NCBI RefSeq assembly: GCF_000196515.1
Contig: NC_014248.1
Coordinates: forward strand, 1,845,501-1,909,500
From: 'Nostoc azollae' 0708
GTDB taxonomy: Bacteria > Cyanobacteriota > Cyanobacteriia > Cyanobacteriales > Nostocaceae
Length of the DNA: 64,000 bases
Reading direction: 5' to 3'
Of the stretch, positions 46,925 through 59,194 are shown one piece after another. How positions within the stretch are numbered: the first letter of the stretch is position 1; each line of letters opens with the position of its first letter. The notes under the pieces are model-generated. The model worked only from the letters and a program-made list of their open reading frames with translations, ran no database searches and had not been told where the DNA came from. Position numbers and translations under genes: made by a program.

Positions 46925-47131
46925 ATTGTTATTGGGGAATATGCCCACCCCACAAAATGATAATCTTGGTAAGTTTAAAACCCTTACCCATACATAATAT
47001 GACAAAATATGACAAACAAAGTCGGAGAGAAGACCCTTAGAGGCTATTGATAAGGTAAATGTAAAGGGGAGTAGAAAAGGAATGTTAGAAGGATAGGATA
47101 CATAAAATGTAGTGTATTTACATAGCTACTG

Positions 47132-47512
47132 ATGGAACGAAAGTCTTACCCCACAGACTTAACTGATATGGACTGGGAAATCCTGGCCCCATTGATTCCA
47201 CCAGCCAAAGAAGGAGGGCATCCACCCACAACAGATATGGGTGAAATATGTAATGCCATCTATTATCATTTGAAAACTGGATGTCAATGGAATATGCTTC
47301 CAGGTGACTTCCCGCCAAGGTCAACGGTATATAGCTATTACAGGAAATGGCAGGGCCAGGGGGTCTGGGAAAAATTCAACCATACATTGGGTGGTCAAGT
47401 TCGCTCGGAATTAGGTAAATCAACACAACCTACCGCGCTCGCCGCAGACAGTCAGTCGGTCAAGACTGACCAAAAAAAGGGGATGTGTATGGTTTTGACG
47501 GATGTAAAAAGG
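47132..47512 (+). CDS. IS427-type transposase, first frame (OrfA)
   Basis: The 127-codon first frame encodes MERKSYPTDLTDMDWEILAP, IYYHLKTGCQWNMLPGDFPP and ALAADSQSVKTDQ, the DUF4096 domain plus the first catalytic Asp (AADSQSVK). At 47471-47479 the frame contains A_AAA_AAG, a canonical minus-one slippery heptamer, after which the zero frame runs to a stop at 47515 while the minus-one frame continues the transposase. This is the known way in which this IS5 subgroup joins its two frames. Confidence 0.72.
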
Positions 47513-47903
47513 TAAAAGGAAGAAAGGGGCAGACTTTAGTTGATAGCCTGGGACTTGTGTTGAAAGTTGTTGTTAGTGAAGCGAATGCCCCAGAACGAAT
47601 ACTTGCTGCCTATGCACTAATGGAACTGCTAGAGAAACCCACAGAATTATTGGAAAAAGTCCAAGTTTTATGGGTTGATTCCGGTTATGACGGTGATAAA
47701 TTTGCACTTGCAGTTTGGTTCCTGATTCAAGCTCATGTTGAAGTCATAGGACCTACTGAGTAAGAATTTAAAGTTTTACCACAACCCTGGGTAGTAGAAA
47801 GAACATTTGGGTGGTTTAACCAATATCATCGTCTAAGCAAGGATTATGAGCGTTTAACACAAATGAGGTAAGGGGCTATATATGCTCTTATGACTAGAAT
47901 TAT
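47485..47903 (+). pseudogene. IS427-type transposase, second frame (OrfB) with stops
   Basis: Reached by a minus-one shift, this frame reads DVYGFDGCKKVKGRKGQTLV, EANAPERILAAYALMELLEK and VLWVDSGYDGDKFALAVW, with the second Asp. At 47761 a TAA replaces a sense codon (GPTE[13 protein letters not shown]), and the end ([20 protein letters not shown], containing the catalytic Glu) is followed by another stop after QMR. The transposase is therefore dead although its frameshift signal survives. Confidence 0.75.
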
Positions 47904-47959
47904 GCTACTTCCTCTTGTCTCCTCAACATTTACTTTATAAATCATCTCTTAGTACACCT

Positions 47960-48350
47960 AAAATATATCTAGAATTGATTACTTCCTTTCCTCCTCGGCA
48001 AATTAAATTAGAGGAGGAATTAGCTACCAGTAAGAATATAATTGATTCTTTATTAGATCAGGAGTTAAAATCTCCTGACCAACGAGATTATCTGCATCTA
48101 TTAGGATTAGTATAGTAGTATCTGAATATGAAGAAAACAATCATCCTGTAGCTGATATTTATGGAGTAGAATTCTTAAGAGTATTACTCAAGTAATGTAA
48201 ATTACAACCCAAATATTTAATACAAATTTTTGAGGAGGCAACTGTTTGATCTGAGGTTTTAACAGGAGAACAACAAATGACTGTGAATCACATACAAGAA
48301 CTTGCTAATTTCTTTCATATTTCTCCTGCTGTCTTTTTTCAAGATGTTTA
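47960..48350 (+). pseudogene. HigA-type antitoxin pseudogene
   Basis: The frame reads ATSKNIIDSLLDQELKSPDQ and RDYLHLLGLV, stop, YEYEENNHPVADIYGVEFLR, VLLK, stop, CKLQPKYLIQIFEEATV, stop, SEVLTGEQQMTVNHIQELAN and FFHISPAVFF. This is the arrangement of a cyanobacterial HigA antitoxin with its helix-turn-helix near the end. At least three nonsense codons break it. No HigB toxin gene is visible next to it; the IS427 element lies immediately upstream, where a partner gene might once have been. Confidence 0.7.
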
Positions 48351-48498
48351 AATACTTCATTCCTCTCTTTGCGCCTCTGCGTGAGGTAAAAAATCTGTAA
48401 CTTCCCACCGAAAAAATTAATCACAGGTAAGATGACACCAAAACAGCAAACCAATACACTAAGAACATTGGTGCAAATACCTCTTACCGGAGTTAGAA

Positions 48499-50880
48499 AT
48501 GACATTAGCCAGCACTCGACAAATAAAGCCATTATCAGACACAGAATTACAAAAAATCAACGCTTATTGGCGTGCAGCCAACTATCTCTCAGTCGGACAA
48601 ATATACCTACTCGACAACCCCCTACTGAAAGAACCGCTAAAAATAGATCATGTTAAACCGCGTTTGTTAGGACATTGGGGAACAACTCCAGGGCTGAACT
48701 TAATATATGCCCACCTCAATCGCGTCATTAAAAAATATGACCTCAGCACCATTTATATTGCTGGGCCTGGACACGGTGGACCCGGACTTGTCGCTAATAC
48801 TTACTTAGAAGGCACATACAGCGAATATTACCCCAACATCTCCCAAGATGCTGGGGGGATGCGAAAACTATTTAAACAATTCTCTTTTCCTGGTGGTATT
48901 CCCAGTCACGTCGCACCAGAAACCCCTGGTTCTATCCATGAAGGAGGAGAACTGGGTTATGCTTTAGTTCACGCCTATGGTGCTGCTTTTGACAACCCTG
49001 ATTTAATTGTCGCTGCTGTTGTCGGTGATGGAGAAGCAGAAACCGGCGCTTTAGCTACCAGTTGGCATTCTAACAAATTCCTCAACCCTGTTACTGATGG
49101 GGCGGTTCTTCCCATTTTACATTTAAATGGGTATAAAATTGCCAATCCTACTATTTTAGCACGGATACCCCATGAAGAACTAGAAAGTTTGTTTATTGGC
49201 TATGGCTATAAACCATACTTTATCGAAGGTTCTGACCCTGCGGATGTTCACCAAAAAATGGCGGCAACTTTAGATATAGTTATTGCCGAAATTCAAGGTA
49301 TCCAAAGAGAAGTGCGGATACATGGTTTCAAAAAGCGATCGCAATGGCCGATGATAATATTACGTACTCCTAAAGGTTGGACTGGACCAAAGGAAGTAGA
49401 TGGTAAGAAAACAGAAGATTATTGGCGATCACACCAAGTCCCATTTGGTGATATAGCTGGTAGAGCAGAACATCTGCAACTACTAGAAGACTGGATGAAG
49501 AGTTACAAACCAGAAGAACTATTTGACGCAAACGGTCAACTCCTTCCCGAACTGGCAGAACTCGCACCTACAGGTCAGCGTCGCATGGGAGACAACCCCT
49601 ACGCAAACGGCGGTATATTGCTGCGTGATTTAATCATGCCAGACTTTTCCAACTATGCAGTAGAAGTTCCGAAACCAGGAACAGTTAACGCAGAAGCCAC
49701 CAAAGTGACCGGCAAATTCCTGCGGGATATCATGAAAGAAAACCAGGAAAGCCACAACTTTCGAGTTTTCGGACCCGACGAAACCGCATCTAACCGCATC
49801 GACCCAGTGTTAGAAGTCACAAATCGTACTTGGGTTGCTGAAACTCTCCCGGAAGATGACCATTTATCACCTAATGGTCGGGTAATGGAAATGCTTAGCG
49901 AAACAAACTGTCAAGGATGGTTAGAAGGATATCTGCTTACAGGTCGTCATGGTTTCTTCTCCTGTTATGAAGCATTTATTCATATCATTGACTCGATGTT
50001 TAACCAACACGCTAAATGGTTAAAAACAACTCGTCATATTTCTTGGAGAAGACCAATTGCATCTTTAAATTATCTTCTCACTTCCCATGTTTGGCGACAA
50101 GATCATAACGGTTTCTCTCACCAAGATCCTGGTTTTCTAGATCATGTTATTAATAAAAAGTCCGAAATTATTCGCGTCTATCTGCCACCTGATGCTAACA
50201 CTTTGTTATCAGTAACCGACCACTGTTTAAGAAGTCGTAACTATGTCAATGTCATTGTGGCTGGAAAACAACCTGCATTACAATATTTAGACATAGATAC
50301 AGCTATTAAACACTGTACCAAAGGTTTAGGAATTTGGGAATGGGCAAGTAGTGATCAAGGTGGTGACACTGATGTAGTGATGGCTTGTGCTGGGGATATT
50401 CCAACTTTAGAAACCTTAGCAGCAGTGGATATTTTGCGTCAGTATTTCCCAGAACTAAAAGTGCGGGTAGTGAGCGTAGTTAATTTGATGAAACTACAGC
50501 CACAAAGTGAACATCCTCACGGTTTAACCAGCAAAGAGTTTGATACTATTTTTACCACTGATAAACCGGTTATTTTTGCTTTCCATGGTTATCCTTGGTT
50601 AATTCATCGTCTCACCTATCGTCATACTAACCACAAAAATCTTCATGTACGTGGTTATAAGGAGGAAGGAACAACAACCACACCTTTTGATATGGTGGTG
50701 ATGAATGATCTAGATAGATTCCATCTGGTCATGGATGTAATTGACCGTGTACCCAAGTTGGGTTATAAAGGCGCTTACGTGAAGCAAAAATTACAAGATA
50801 AGTTGATTGAACATAAGTATTACATTGAGAAATACGGCGAAGATATGCCGGAAATTCGAGATTGGACTTGGTCCTATTAG
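48499..50880 (+). CDS. xfp: Phosphoketolase (xylulose-5-/fructose-6-phosphate)
   Basis: A complete 793-aa thiamine-diphosphate enzyme that splits xylulose-5-phosphate (or fructose-6-phosphate) with phosphate to acetyl phosphate plus a sugar phosphate. Landmarks: [37 protein letters not shown], the ThDP site [15 protein letters not shown] with GNK-type continuation, [36 protein letters not shown] and [14 protein letters not shown]. The start is the ATG at 48499, 15 nt after a GGAG ribosome binding site. It heads the xfp-gap-pyk-tal group; with gap and pyk dead, phosphoketolase and transaldolase may carry a bypass from sugar phosphates to acetyl phosphate. Confidence 0.95.
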   Translation: MTLASTRQIKPLSDTELQKINAYWRAANYLSVGQIYLLDNPLLKEPLKIDHVKPRLLGHWGTTPGLNLIYAHLNRVIKKYDLSTIYIAGPGHGGPGLVANTYLEGTYSEYYPNISQDAGGMRKLFKQFSFPGGIPSHVAPETPGSIHEGGELGYALVHAYGAAFDNPDLIVAAVVGDGEAETGALATSWHSNKFLNPVTDGAVLPILHLNGYKIANPTILARIPHEELESLFIGYGYKPYFIEGSDPADVHQKMAATLDIVIAEIQGIQREVRIHGFKKRSQWPMIILRTPKGWTGPKEVDGKKTEDYWRSHQVPFGDIAGRAEHLQLLEDWMKSYKPEELFDANGQLLPELAELAPTGQRRMGDNPYANGGILLRDLIMPDFSNYAVEVPKPGTVNAEATKVTGKFLRDIMKENQESHNFRVFGPDETASNRIDPVLEVTNRTWVAETLPEDDHLSPNGRVMEMLSETNCQGWLEGYLLTGRHGFFSCYEAFIHIIDSMFNQHAKWLKTTRHISWRRPIASLNYLLTSHVWRQDHNGFSHQDPGFLDHVINKKSEIIRVYLPPDANTLLSVTDHCLRSRNYVNVIVAGKQPALQYLDIDTAIKHCTKGLGIWEWASSDQGGDTDVVMACAGDIPTLETLAAVDILRQYFPELKVRVVSVVNLMKLQPQSEHPHGLTSKEFDTIFTTDKPVIFAFHGYPWLIHRLTYRHTNHKNLHVRGYKEEGTTTTPFDMVVMNDLDRFHLVMDVIDRVPKLGYKGAYVKQKLQDKLIEHKYYIEKYGEDMPEIRDWTWSY

Positions 50881-50889
50881 AATAGGAAT

Positions 50890-50918
50890 GTAGGGACGTT
50901 TTTTATAAGCGTCTCTAC
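50890..50918 (+). terminator. Rho-independent terminator after xfp
   Basis: Stem GTAGGGACG (50890-50898) and CGTCTCTAC (50910-50918), with one G-T-type mismatch, is followed by TTTTTGTTT. It lies 10 nt after the phosphoketolase stop codon. Confidence 0.75.
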
Positions 50919-50984
50919 TTTTGTTTGGGGTAAATATTTAAAAGATTATAAAAAATCCTATTAAATTAATCAATATTAATGAAA

Positions 50985-51226
50985 TATTTCTTGATAAGAA
51001 GAAATTGAATTAGCAATAGGTGATGCTAGTATTGAAGTCATGAACGGAATATATAATTCATGAATTTCAAATAGTAGAAATGGTAGATCGAATCCAGGCT
51101 ATTTCCACTGCTTTAAAATTTATATAACTGACTTATATCTATTGCTTTAAAGATTTATAAAAAGCTATTGCAGAAATTTTAATTCAATTACCCGGTGGTG
51201 AAGATTGGGAATTAGGTAAAAGGTAA
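50985..51226 (+). pseudogene. DUF29-family remnant
   Basis: Fragments in several frames match the DUF29 gene at 14218-14737: EEIELAIGDASIEVMNGIYN, and near the end AIAEILIQLPGGEDWELGKR before a stop at 51224-51226. Start and middle are lost. Confidence 0.6.
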
Positions 51227-51894
51227 TACCATTTTGGATGGTTAATTGAGAAAGTGTTGCTGTATAAACTGTTGATTTTTCGATGTGTTGCCATCATTCT
51301 TTCATTTGGTATAGGTTATCAGTTACAGCAGGAGTCAGGAGTGAGGAGTAAAACTCTCTTGCTGTCTAGGTTTCAATTTAGATCCTGTACCTCATTGATC
51401 TGTAATCTGCTGTATACTTTAAACACAGATATACCGTTATTTTAAAAATGTATCTAATAATCACTAATAACTAATGACTAATAACTAAACCTTAAAATAT
51501 GCCAGCTAAATCAGCTTCATACCTTTTTTAACTGTAAGAATCAGCTAAGTCAGAGTAGAGTTAACCCGGCCAATAATCCTTGGTTGAATCCCACATTCGG
51601 CACCCTAAAGTGCCACAGAGATAAATTACGGAGAGAAAAAATCCAAGGGAGCATAAAAACAAACATATGCAGTGAAGAAAGGCATTGGAGAAACAGTAAA
51701 GCACCAAAAATAGCATCAAGAGCTATTCTCAATAAGGAGCAATAAGAAAGAACACCGCCCAGAGGAGTCAACAGATCAATACTTAGACTCATAGACTGAA
51801 GTAAAAAAAGAAATTATGGACATAGTAAAATAGAGCTATAAATCAAGGAGATTAGGTTATTTTCTGATATTAATTAAATTAATGGAGAGAAAAA
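51227..51894. other. Intergenic region, no supported gene
   Basis: Contains a short run of TAATAACTAATGACTAATAAC-like STRR sequence near 51465-51490. The minus strand at 51550-51792 has an open frame (SLSIDLLTPLGGVLSYCSLL) that I could not match to a family. It may be the 3' part of the IS1634-like element that follows. Confidence 0.3.
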
Positions 51895-53575
51895 TTAGGT
51901 AAGTAATTGATAGTAGGGAAAACAATGATATGGTACAAGATTTAGAATGCAATCTCTCTCTTGAGTCCAGTTAGAGATGTGTTCTTCTTGGCTAAGTGTA
52001 ACTACATGAATAGACTGAAAGCATGGAAAAATCCAGCGTAAAGTGGGGCGGTCAGTTGGTTTGCTCAATTGATTTTTGACTGTTGATTTAGACTCTCTCA
52101 AAGGGGTTCTAATTTGTCGTTGCCCTAAAGTATAAACCAGCAGACATAAACCCATCATCATTCCCAGTGACTCCATTCTATCTGGACTATTTAAGAAAAT
52201 ACTGTCTGCAAAAAATAATGGGTCTTTGAGAAAAGCAAACCCCCTCTCGCAAGACTGTTGAGCTTTATATTCACTCAAGATGGAGTCATGGGTAAGTTCA
52301 TTTGAATCCAAAAGGTTTGTAGCAATAATAAAAGGCCCTGCCCTCAGAAATTCTGTATTAATTTTACTTTCATTCTGGGAGACTGTAGCTGATATTTCAG
52401 AGGATATCTCTCCTGAACTATCTTTTTTCTTAGATTTGATTTGAGTAACTTTACTCTGGTTAATTTGGTGATATTTGAATTGTTTGAATAGTTTAGATAA
52501 CCCCTTGATAGCATCACCTTCACAAGCAAATTTTTCTGGTGATAACTTTTTCAAATCTTGCACAGCTTTTGATTGTGCCTTGGTAATTTTTTGTGAGAGT
52601 TTACCCAGGTCTGATTCTCTTCTTTCTTGACTTTGCACTACTAACCATCTTTGTTCTATTCCTGGATAATTTACTGTTTTTGAAGCTAGTTTATATCCGG
52701 GTAAGTTACTACCAACAAAGTCTGCTTCTGGTAATGTTGATATTAATGATTGTGCTGATTTTACGCTTAATGGCACTGGACATAACCAGCTTAAACCTGA
52801 CATCATTCATCATTTTTAGATTTGATTCTGTATATAAGGCCCAGTCTGCTACTATGAGACTGTTAACTTTTAGTTAACTTTTAATTGTTTTTGGCACTCT
52901 ACTGCTATTTTACCAAAGCATGATGAATCTGCTTGGTTTCCCGATGCTAGTTTTAAAAATATATATTGGTATGTCTCCATCTCCTGAACATATCATTTCT
53001 ATGATGAACTGTTTTAACTCCGGTCTATGGTCACCAGAACAACCGTAGGTGATGGTTATTTCTTTTGGTGATTTTACTGCTAATTCTTCTATTTCTTAAT
53101 TATTTCCTACTTTTTGACTCTCAAAGATTACTTCTAGTAAGCTAGTATTATATTGCCAATGTATGTGCATTTATGATGAGTCTAGATGCCCTGCTCATAG
53201 GGATAATCCAAATTCTTGGGCTGCTTTTAAGGCGACAATAAAAAATATTCTATCCAATCCTTTTATAAATAGTTTATCGATGACTCTCCCCAGTTTATCG
53301 TCCTTGAGATATTCTGGTTTTACTCCTGGTCCTATTAGATGGTCACAGGGGATTGTTTCAAAATCTTGGGGAAACATATATAAGGGTTTTTATACAAATC
53401 CTAACCCGTTGATTATCATGGCTTTTACTACATGACCCGGACTTACTTTCTTTCCAATTTCAAGGATTATTTCTACTACTCCTATGGGGTCTATTATTCC
53501 TGCTAGTATGCCTAAATGGTATAGGTTTTGGATTTCCATTTTTTGAAGCTTTGATTTCACAAAAGAATTATCCAC
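51895..53575 (-). pseudogene. IS1634-like transposase pseudogene
   Basis: The N-terminus near 53575 reads YHLGILAGIIDPIGVVEIIL, VSPGHVVKAMIINGLGFV, a stop, then KPLYMFPQDFETIPCDHLIG and DDKLGRVIDKLFIKGLDRIF. The middle (52810-53190) shows LDSS with a catalytic Asp, ITYGCSGDHRPELKQF and ICSGDGDIPIYI in shifting frames. The C-terminal 303 codons (52806-51895) are open: LPEADFVGSNLPGYKLASKT, LSEYKAQQSCERGFAFLKDP, LVYTLGQRQIRTPL. The Glu of CERGF is the expected catalytic residue. The order is that of IS1634 transposases (about 540 aa). Two or more stops and shifts inactivate it. Confidence 0.8.
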
Positions 53576-53819
53576 AACTCCTGTTGTGATTAAATCGTTT
53601 CTTCTTCTGTTCTAATTTAATTTTTAAATCATTAAATTTTCTTTTCCTTTATCTTCCTTTACAAAACTTTATTCTCTCACTCTATTGCCATTTTAATCAT
53701 ACTTATTCTCATTAAGCCTTTTCTTCCTTGAAGGGGCTTCACTTCTTGTGTACTACTACCTGTGACAGTTAGGGTGCGGAAGGTGGGTTGAATCTCTAAA
53801 TACATGAGGTTAAATTTTG
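53576..53819. other. Short intergenic region before gap
   Basis: No gene. AT-rich, with a GGTGCGGAAGGTGGG stretch near 53772. The likely leader of the GAPDH pseudogene. Confidence 0.3.
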
Positions 53820-54839
<1,020 letters not shown>

Positions 54840-54850
54840 TTTAGGTAATT

Positions 54851-54875
54851 GGGGACTGGGGATTGGGGCATGGGG
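54851..54875 (+). repeat. Degenerate GGGGACT tandem repeat
   Basis: Units GGGGACT, GGGGATT, GGGGCAT and a final GGGG, related to the array at 21642-21671. It lies in the stretch where the beginning of the pyruvate kinase gene should be. Confidence 0.75.
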
Positions 54876-55450
54876 CTTATAAAGTCCACGCCCAAACTTT
54901 TCACCATTTGCGGTGTATTAGTAGTGAGTTAAAAAGACCGATGGCTATTCTGCAAGATTTGTGTGGTCTGAATATTCTTTTGGGGAACCTACCAGCGGAA
55001 GGGTTGATGCTGGAAACGGGTAGTGAAGTTATCTTTCTCTTCCAGAAAAAGGGTGAAAGTATTGATGAAATTCCCCTACCACTACCAACTTTATTCCCAA
55101 TGATGCGACCTGGTGAACCGATTTTGATTAATGATAGTCGTGTGAAGTTGATAAAATTTGCACCCATGTCCATATTGGGAGGTCGATTTCTACTCATAAG
55201 GGTGTGAATTTACCTGCTACTCCATTACCTTTGAGTTCAATCACGGAAAAGGATTTGATGGATTTGCGGTTTGGTATTCAGTTGGGTGTAGACTGGGTGG
55301 TAGTTTCTTTTGTGCGATCGCCCCAAGATTTAGAACTAGTAAAACCCATGATTGAAGCTACTGGTGCCAAAATTCGCGTCATTGCTAAAATTGAACGCCC
55401 TGAAGCTGTAGCACAGCTAGATGATATCTTCAAAGTTTCTGATGGAATTA

Positions 55451-56749
55451 ACGGGACTTAAATAAAAGTTAACAGTAAAAAGGAGTATAATGGGCTTTCG
55501 GTGTAGCTTTCACGTTCCAAGAAGCTGATGAAAGAAACCACTGCCCCAGTAATGGCACCATGGTTTGAAAGATGGTGTTAAAGGTTTGATGATGTATTTA
55601 CTCATCAAGGGGAAAGAAGAGAGTTTAGACATTATTTAGGGGGATGATTGGGTGAAAGTGAGAGAAAAAACCTATTTTAAATGGCAGAGAATGCCCTAGG
55701 GGTGACGTACCACCGATTACACCACGTTTTAACTGAAGCACCTTGGTCCAGTTCCCAAGTCAATGACCGTCGGTTAGAGATTGTGAACAAGTGTAGTCAG
55801 AGGAGAATCACAAGAGGATTTAGCTTAATAATTGATGATTATGACCATAGAAAAAGCGGGAATTTTAGGGATGGAGTAGGAAGAAAATATATTGGAGAAA
55901 TTGGGAAAAGGGATAATGGGAATAGTAGTAGTAACAACACATCTATATGGCAGTAAAAGCTTACCATTAGATATAGAGTTATATCACCACGGTGATTCTT
56001 GACCCAAAGGGAAACAAGACCCTATATTTGAGAATAAACCTGAGTTAGGAATTAAATTAATAGATCTGACCTTAAGCCGTGGTAATCAACCAGGAATAGT
56101 AATTATAGATCCTGGATATGGCCACAATACATCTTTCTTATTAAAGATAGAAAATCGGCATTGAAAGTATTGAGGAGGACTAGCTAAAAATCCCAAAGTC
56201 CTTGCCAGTGACCAAGAGGATAGTCCATAAATAATTAGGTTAGATGAACTAGCACAAAGTTTACCCCAAGAGGCTTTTACAGAAATTGAACTGGAGTTAG
56301 ATAAACCCAAAACATTATGGGTAGTAACTAAAGAAGTAGAAATATCAGCCTTAACTGGAAAGGGCAATATTGCTATCGTCATCAACGGTTCTACTTTCTC
56401 TCAAGCCACTGATATTGACTACTTTATGACCAACATTTCTTCATCAATTGTCACCCCCCAATGGATAGTTGATACATATTCTCAAAGAAATCGGGTAGAA
56501 GTTGTTTACAGGGAAGCCAAGGGATGGTTAGGACTCAAAGAATATCAAGTTGGAGATAACAGCAGTTTACTGCGCCATTGTATTTTGGTTTTCTGTGCCT
56601 ACACTCTTTTCTTTGCCATCAGTGGACTGGAGGATTAAGACCAAGGTGGGCTAAGAAACCTTTGAATACTTTTACTGAAGCTTTAGAAGTGTTGAGAACA
56701 GCCATATCTTTTCTATTTATTGATTGGTTCAACTGGAATTACGTCCCGT
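55451..56749 (+). mobile_element. IS701-family element inside pyk
   Basis: 1299 bp with inverted ends ACGGGACTTAAAT (left) and, inward from the right, ACGGGACGTAATT, flanked by TA at both sides (55449-55450 and 56750-56751). The host coding frame resumes exactly when the element and one TA are removed. Its transposase is a pseudogene. Confidence 0.83.
55528..56720 (+). pseudogene. IS701-family transposase pseudogene
   Basis: From ATG 55528 (MKETTAPVMAPWFERWC) the translation follows the IS701 order: MAENALGVTYHRLHHVLTEA, RGFSLIIDDYDHRKSGNFRD (first Asp region), NQPGIVIIDPGYGHNTSFLL, ELDKPKTLWVVTKEVEISAL, TPQWIVDTYSQRNRVEVVYR (catalytic Glu) and AKGWLGLKEYQVGDNSSLLR. Stops and shifts are scattered, for example after WLPK-type positions near 56005 and 56164 and in the last 80 codons. 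It cannot be functional. Confidence 0.8.
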
Positions 56750-57626
56750 TATGATTGCGCGGGGTCATTTAGGCGTAGAAATACCTATTCACGAAGTTCC
56801 TCTGATTGAAAATCAGATCACTCGTCGCTGTAATATTGCTGATAAGCCCGTAATTAAGGCTACCCAAATGCTAGAGTCAACTAGCGCCCCTGACCCTACC
56901 CGCCCTGAAGCCACTGACGTTGCGAATTCTATCTTGGATGGTACGGATGCCGTGGTGTTGTCTGGAGAAACTGCTGTAGATGAATATCCCATTGCGGCTG
57001 TTCAGACGATGCACACTGTGCAAACAGAAAAGGTGCTGGAGGAGGGTGCTAAACAGACTTGGAATAGTGAAGCGGGTTGTCTGAGTGTCACGGAATCAGT
57101 AGCCCAAGCAGTGTGTCGGATTGCTTATGAAACGGGCGCTAAAGCTATTCTTTGTAATTCTACTTCCAGGAATACAGCTAGACTAATTTCTAAATACCGT
57201 CCCCTGACTCCGATTATTACTCTCACCTCTAAGGCTATTGCTTACCGTCAGTTAGCTTTATCTTGGGGTGTAGAACCTTTGCTAATTCAAGCTGTTCATC
57301 ATGCAGAGGCAATGTTTACAAATGTGGTAAACACAGTTATTGATAGGGATTGTGTGAAAAAAGGTGACAAGGTCGTAATTACCTCTGCTGTCCCAGTTGG
57401 TCAATCAGGAACAACCAGTTTAATCAAAGTGCATTCAATTGGACAGCCAATTACAGCATCAGACATCTAAAATGGGGCTAAGGAAGCGGTTTTTGCTTTC
57501 CTCGACTAGGTTTCATTAGGCAATAGTTAAGAAAAATTGCCAGAATCCGAATTATGTGGAAGATCAAAGAGTTTAAATAATTGGGGATTGGTAAATCCTA
57601 CACCAAAAAAATTCACGGAGTATGTT

Positions 57627-58631
57627 ATGCCTAAGAATTTACTGGAACAGTTGCGGGAAGTAACCGTTGTCGTGGCTGATACTGGGGATATCCAAGCAAT
57701 TGAAAAGTTTAAACCCCAAGATGCTACTACCAATCCTTCACTGATTACTACTGCGGCACAAATGCCAGAATATGAGGATATTGTTGACCAAACTTTAATC
57801 AAAGCTAAAAAAGATGCAGGTTCTCAAGCTACCCAAGCACAGGTAGTTTCTTTGGCTTTTGACCGTTTGGCGGTGTCCTTTGGGTTGAGGATTTTGCAAA
57901 TTATTCCCGGTCGGGTGTCTACTGAAGTAGATGCACGGTTATCTTATAATACAGATGCTACTGTAGCTAAAGCACGGGATTTGATTGCTCAGTATAAGGC
58001 AGCTGGTATTGCTAAAGAACGGGTTTTGATTAAAATTGCCGCTACTTGGGAAGGTATCAAGGCTGGGGAAATTTTGGAAAAAGAAGGTATTCACTGTAAC
58101 TTAACTTTACTATTTGGTATCCACCAAGCGATAGCTTGTGCTGAAGCTGGTATCACTCTAATTTCCCCCTTCGTGGGACGCATCCTAGACTGGTATAAGA
58201 AAGATACCGGACGAGATAGCTATCCCTCTGCTGAAGATCCAGGTGTATTGTCTGTCACTAAAATCTATAACTACTACAAGAAATTCGGTTATAAAACTGA
58301 AGTTATGGGTGCAAGCTTCCGTAACATCGGCGAAATTACCGAACTTGCTGGTTGTGATTTGTTGACTATTTCTCCCAGTTTATTAACTGAATTGCAAAAT
58401 ACTGTTGCCGAATTACCACGGAAACTTGATCCCGCAAAGGTACCAGGTTTGTCAATTGAAAAAATCTCTGTTGATAAAGCCAGCTTTGATAAGATGCACG
58501 CTGGCGATCACATGGCATCTAATAAACTTGCAGAAGGTATAGATGGTTTCACCAAGGCTTTAATTACCTTAGAACAATTACTAGCAGAAAGATTAGCTCG
58601 TTTAGAGAGTGAAATGGTAGCTGCTGGTTAG
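57627..58631 (+). CDS. tal: Transaldolase
   Basis: A 334-aa pentose-phosphate enzyme that moves a dihydroxyacetone unit between sugar phosphates. From ATG 57627 ([20 protein letters not shown]) the Schiff-base lysine is Lys136 ([11 protein letters not shown]); the flanking motifs TTNPSLI (34-40), [10 protein letters not shown] and MGASFRN are intact. The frame is open back to 57537, but that segment has no transaldolase similarity and overlaps the pyk spacer. It is the last gene of the xfp-gap-pyk-tal group and, unlike gap and pyk, complete. A terminator follows 30 nt after the stop. Confidence 0.95.
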   Translation: MPKNLLEQLREVTVVVADTGDIQAIEKFKPQDATTNPSLITTAAQMPEYEDIVDQTLIKAKKDAGSQATQAQVVSLAFDRLAVSFGLRILQIIPGRVSTEVDARLSYNTDATVAKARDLIAQYKAAGIAKERVLIKIAATWEGIKAGEILEKEGIHCNLTLLFGIHQAIACAEAGITLISPFVGRILDWYKKDTGRDSYPSAEDPGVLSVTKIYNYYKKFGYKTEVMGASFRNIGEITELAGCDLLTISPSLLTELQNTVAELPRKLDPAKVPGLSIEKISVDKASFDKMHAGDHMASNKLAEGIDGFTKALITLEQLLAERLARLESEMVAAG

Positions 58632-58660
58632 GAAAATTGACCAATAATTTGATACATCTG

Positions 58661-58679
58661 GGGTGGGCAGTCCCCACCC
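58661..58679 (+). terminator. Rho-independent terminator after tal
   Basis: GGGTGGG (58661-58667) pairs with CCCACCC (58673-58679) over a 5-nt loop, followed by TATTGTTT. It closes the sugar-metabolism group. Confidence 0.78.
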
Positions 58680-58689
58680 TATTGTTTAG

Positions 58690-59194
58690 GGGTAGATGTA
58701 TCTGTTACAAGATGTATAAATTTTTTCCTTTGACTTTGTATGCTTGCATGAATATATCCCACTAATATGATTTGCGGTCAAAAGTCTTCATTTTGTTGCA
58801 AATAAAAAACGAAAAATCAAGATTTTATACCACATCGTGAGTTTAAAAAATAGGTGTTTTTGGATTAGTGGGATAAGTTCGTGATATTTTCCCTATCAAT
58901 ATTTTTTACATTTATTTTCCTTGATAAGCTATGAAACTTGCATCCATATCAATCACTACCATACCACCCCGATTTCTCTCAATTTGTCGCCAGACTTCAT
59001 AGCCCATGCAGGCAGATTGCCTTCTCCCAATCACCAAGTGAACACTTAGAAACTTCTAAATCCAAGGTCATATTTTTGATAATCCTCAATAATTGTTCAT
59101 CTATTTCTGAAACTCCTTCCAAGAACCCATGATCTTTGTTATATATCCCCAACTTCTTAAATAAATTGGGGATTTGCGAAATATGGGTTAGATA
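58690..59194. other. Intergenic region, decayed small gene possible on the minus strand
   Basis: No intact gene. The minus strand around 58940-59130 reads FLEGVSEIDEQLLRIIKNMT, LDLEVSKCSLGDWEKAICLH and, in another frame, EVWRQIERNRGGMVVIDMDA, which looks like a broken small protein that I cannot name. A hairpin with CCCCAA and TTGGGG arms at 59147-59172 may terminate the HlyD gene on the minus strand. Confidence 0.35.

Larger units (their letters stand above)
47044..47944 (+). mobile_element. IS5-family (IS427 group) element
   Basis: About 0.9 kb with imperfect inverted ends (left ATTGATAAGGTAAATGTAAA; right, inward, GATTTATAAAGTAAATGTTG). It carries two overlapping frames joined by a slippery heptamer. 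The exact outer ends and target duplication were not fixed. It lies between the MmeI-like pseudogene and a HigA remnant. Confidence 0.7.
54876..57470 (+). pseudogene. pyk: Pyruvate kinase pseudogene, split by an IS701-family element
   Basis: Surviving parts in order: SSELKRPMAILQDLCGLNIL (54880-55207), a frameshift, then HKGVNLPATPLPLSSITEKD, FGIQLGVDWVVVSFVRSPQD and KIRVIAKIERPEAVAQLDDI to VSDGI, the IS701 element (55451-56749), and MIARGHLGVEIPIHEVPLIE, MLESTSAPDPTRPEATDVAN, VVLSGETAVDEYPI and the C-terminal domain to a stop at 57470. Removing the element plus one TA joins DGI to MIARG in frame. The first 70 or so residues, with the TKIVATIGPAS start, are missing. The part after the element (57 kb side) is intact, so most damage is at the 5' end. 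Confidence 0.9.

Noticed and set aside
57537-57626. Extended N-terminus of transaldolase from an upstream TTG
   Set aside because: The 30 extra residues have no similarity to transaldolase; the ATG at 57627 gives the standard N-terminus.
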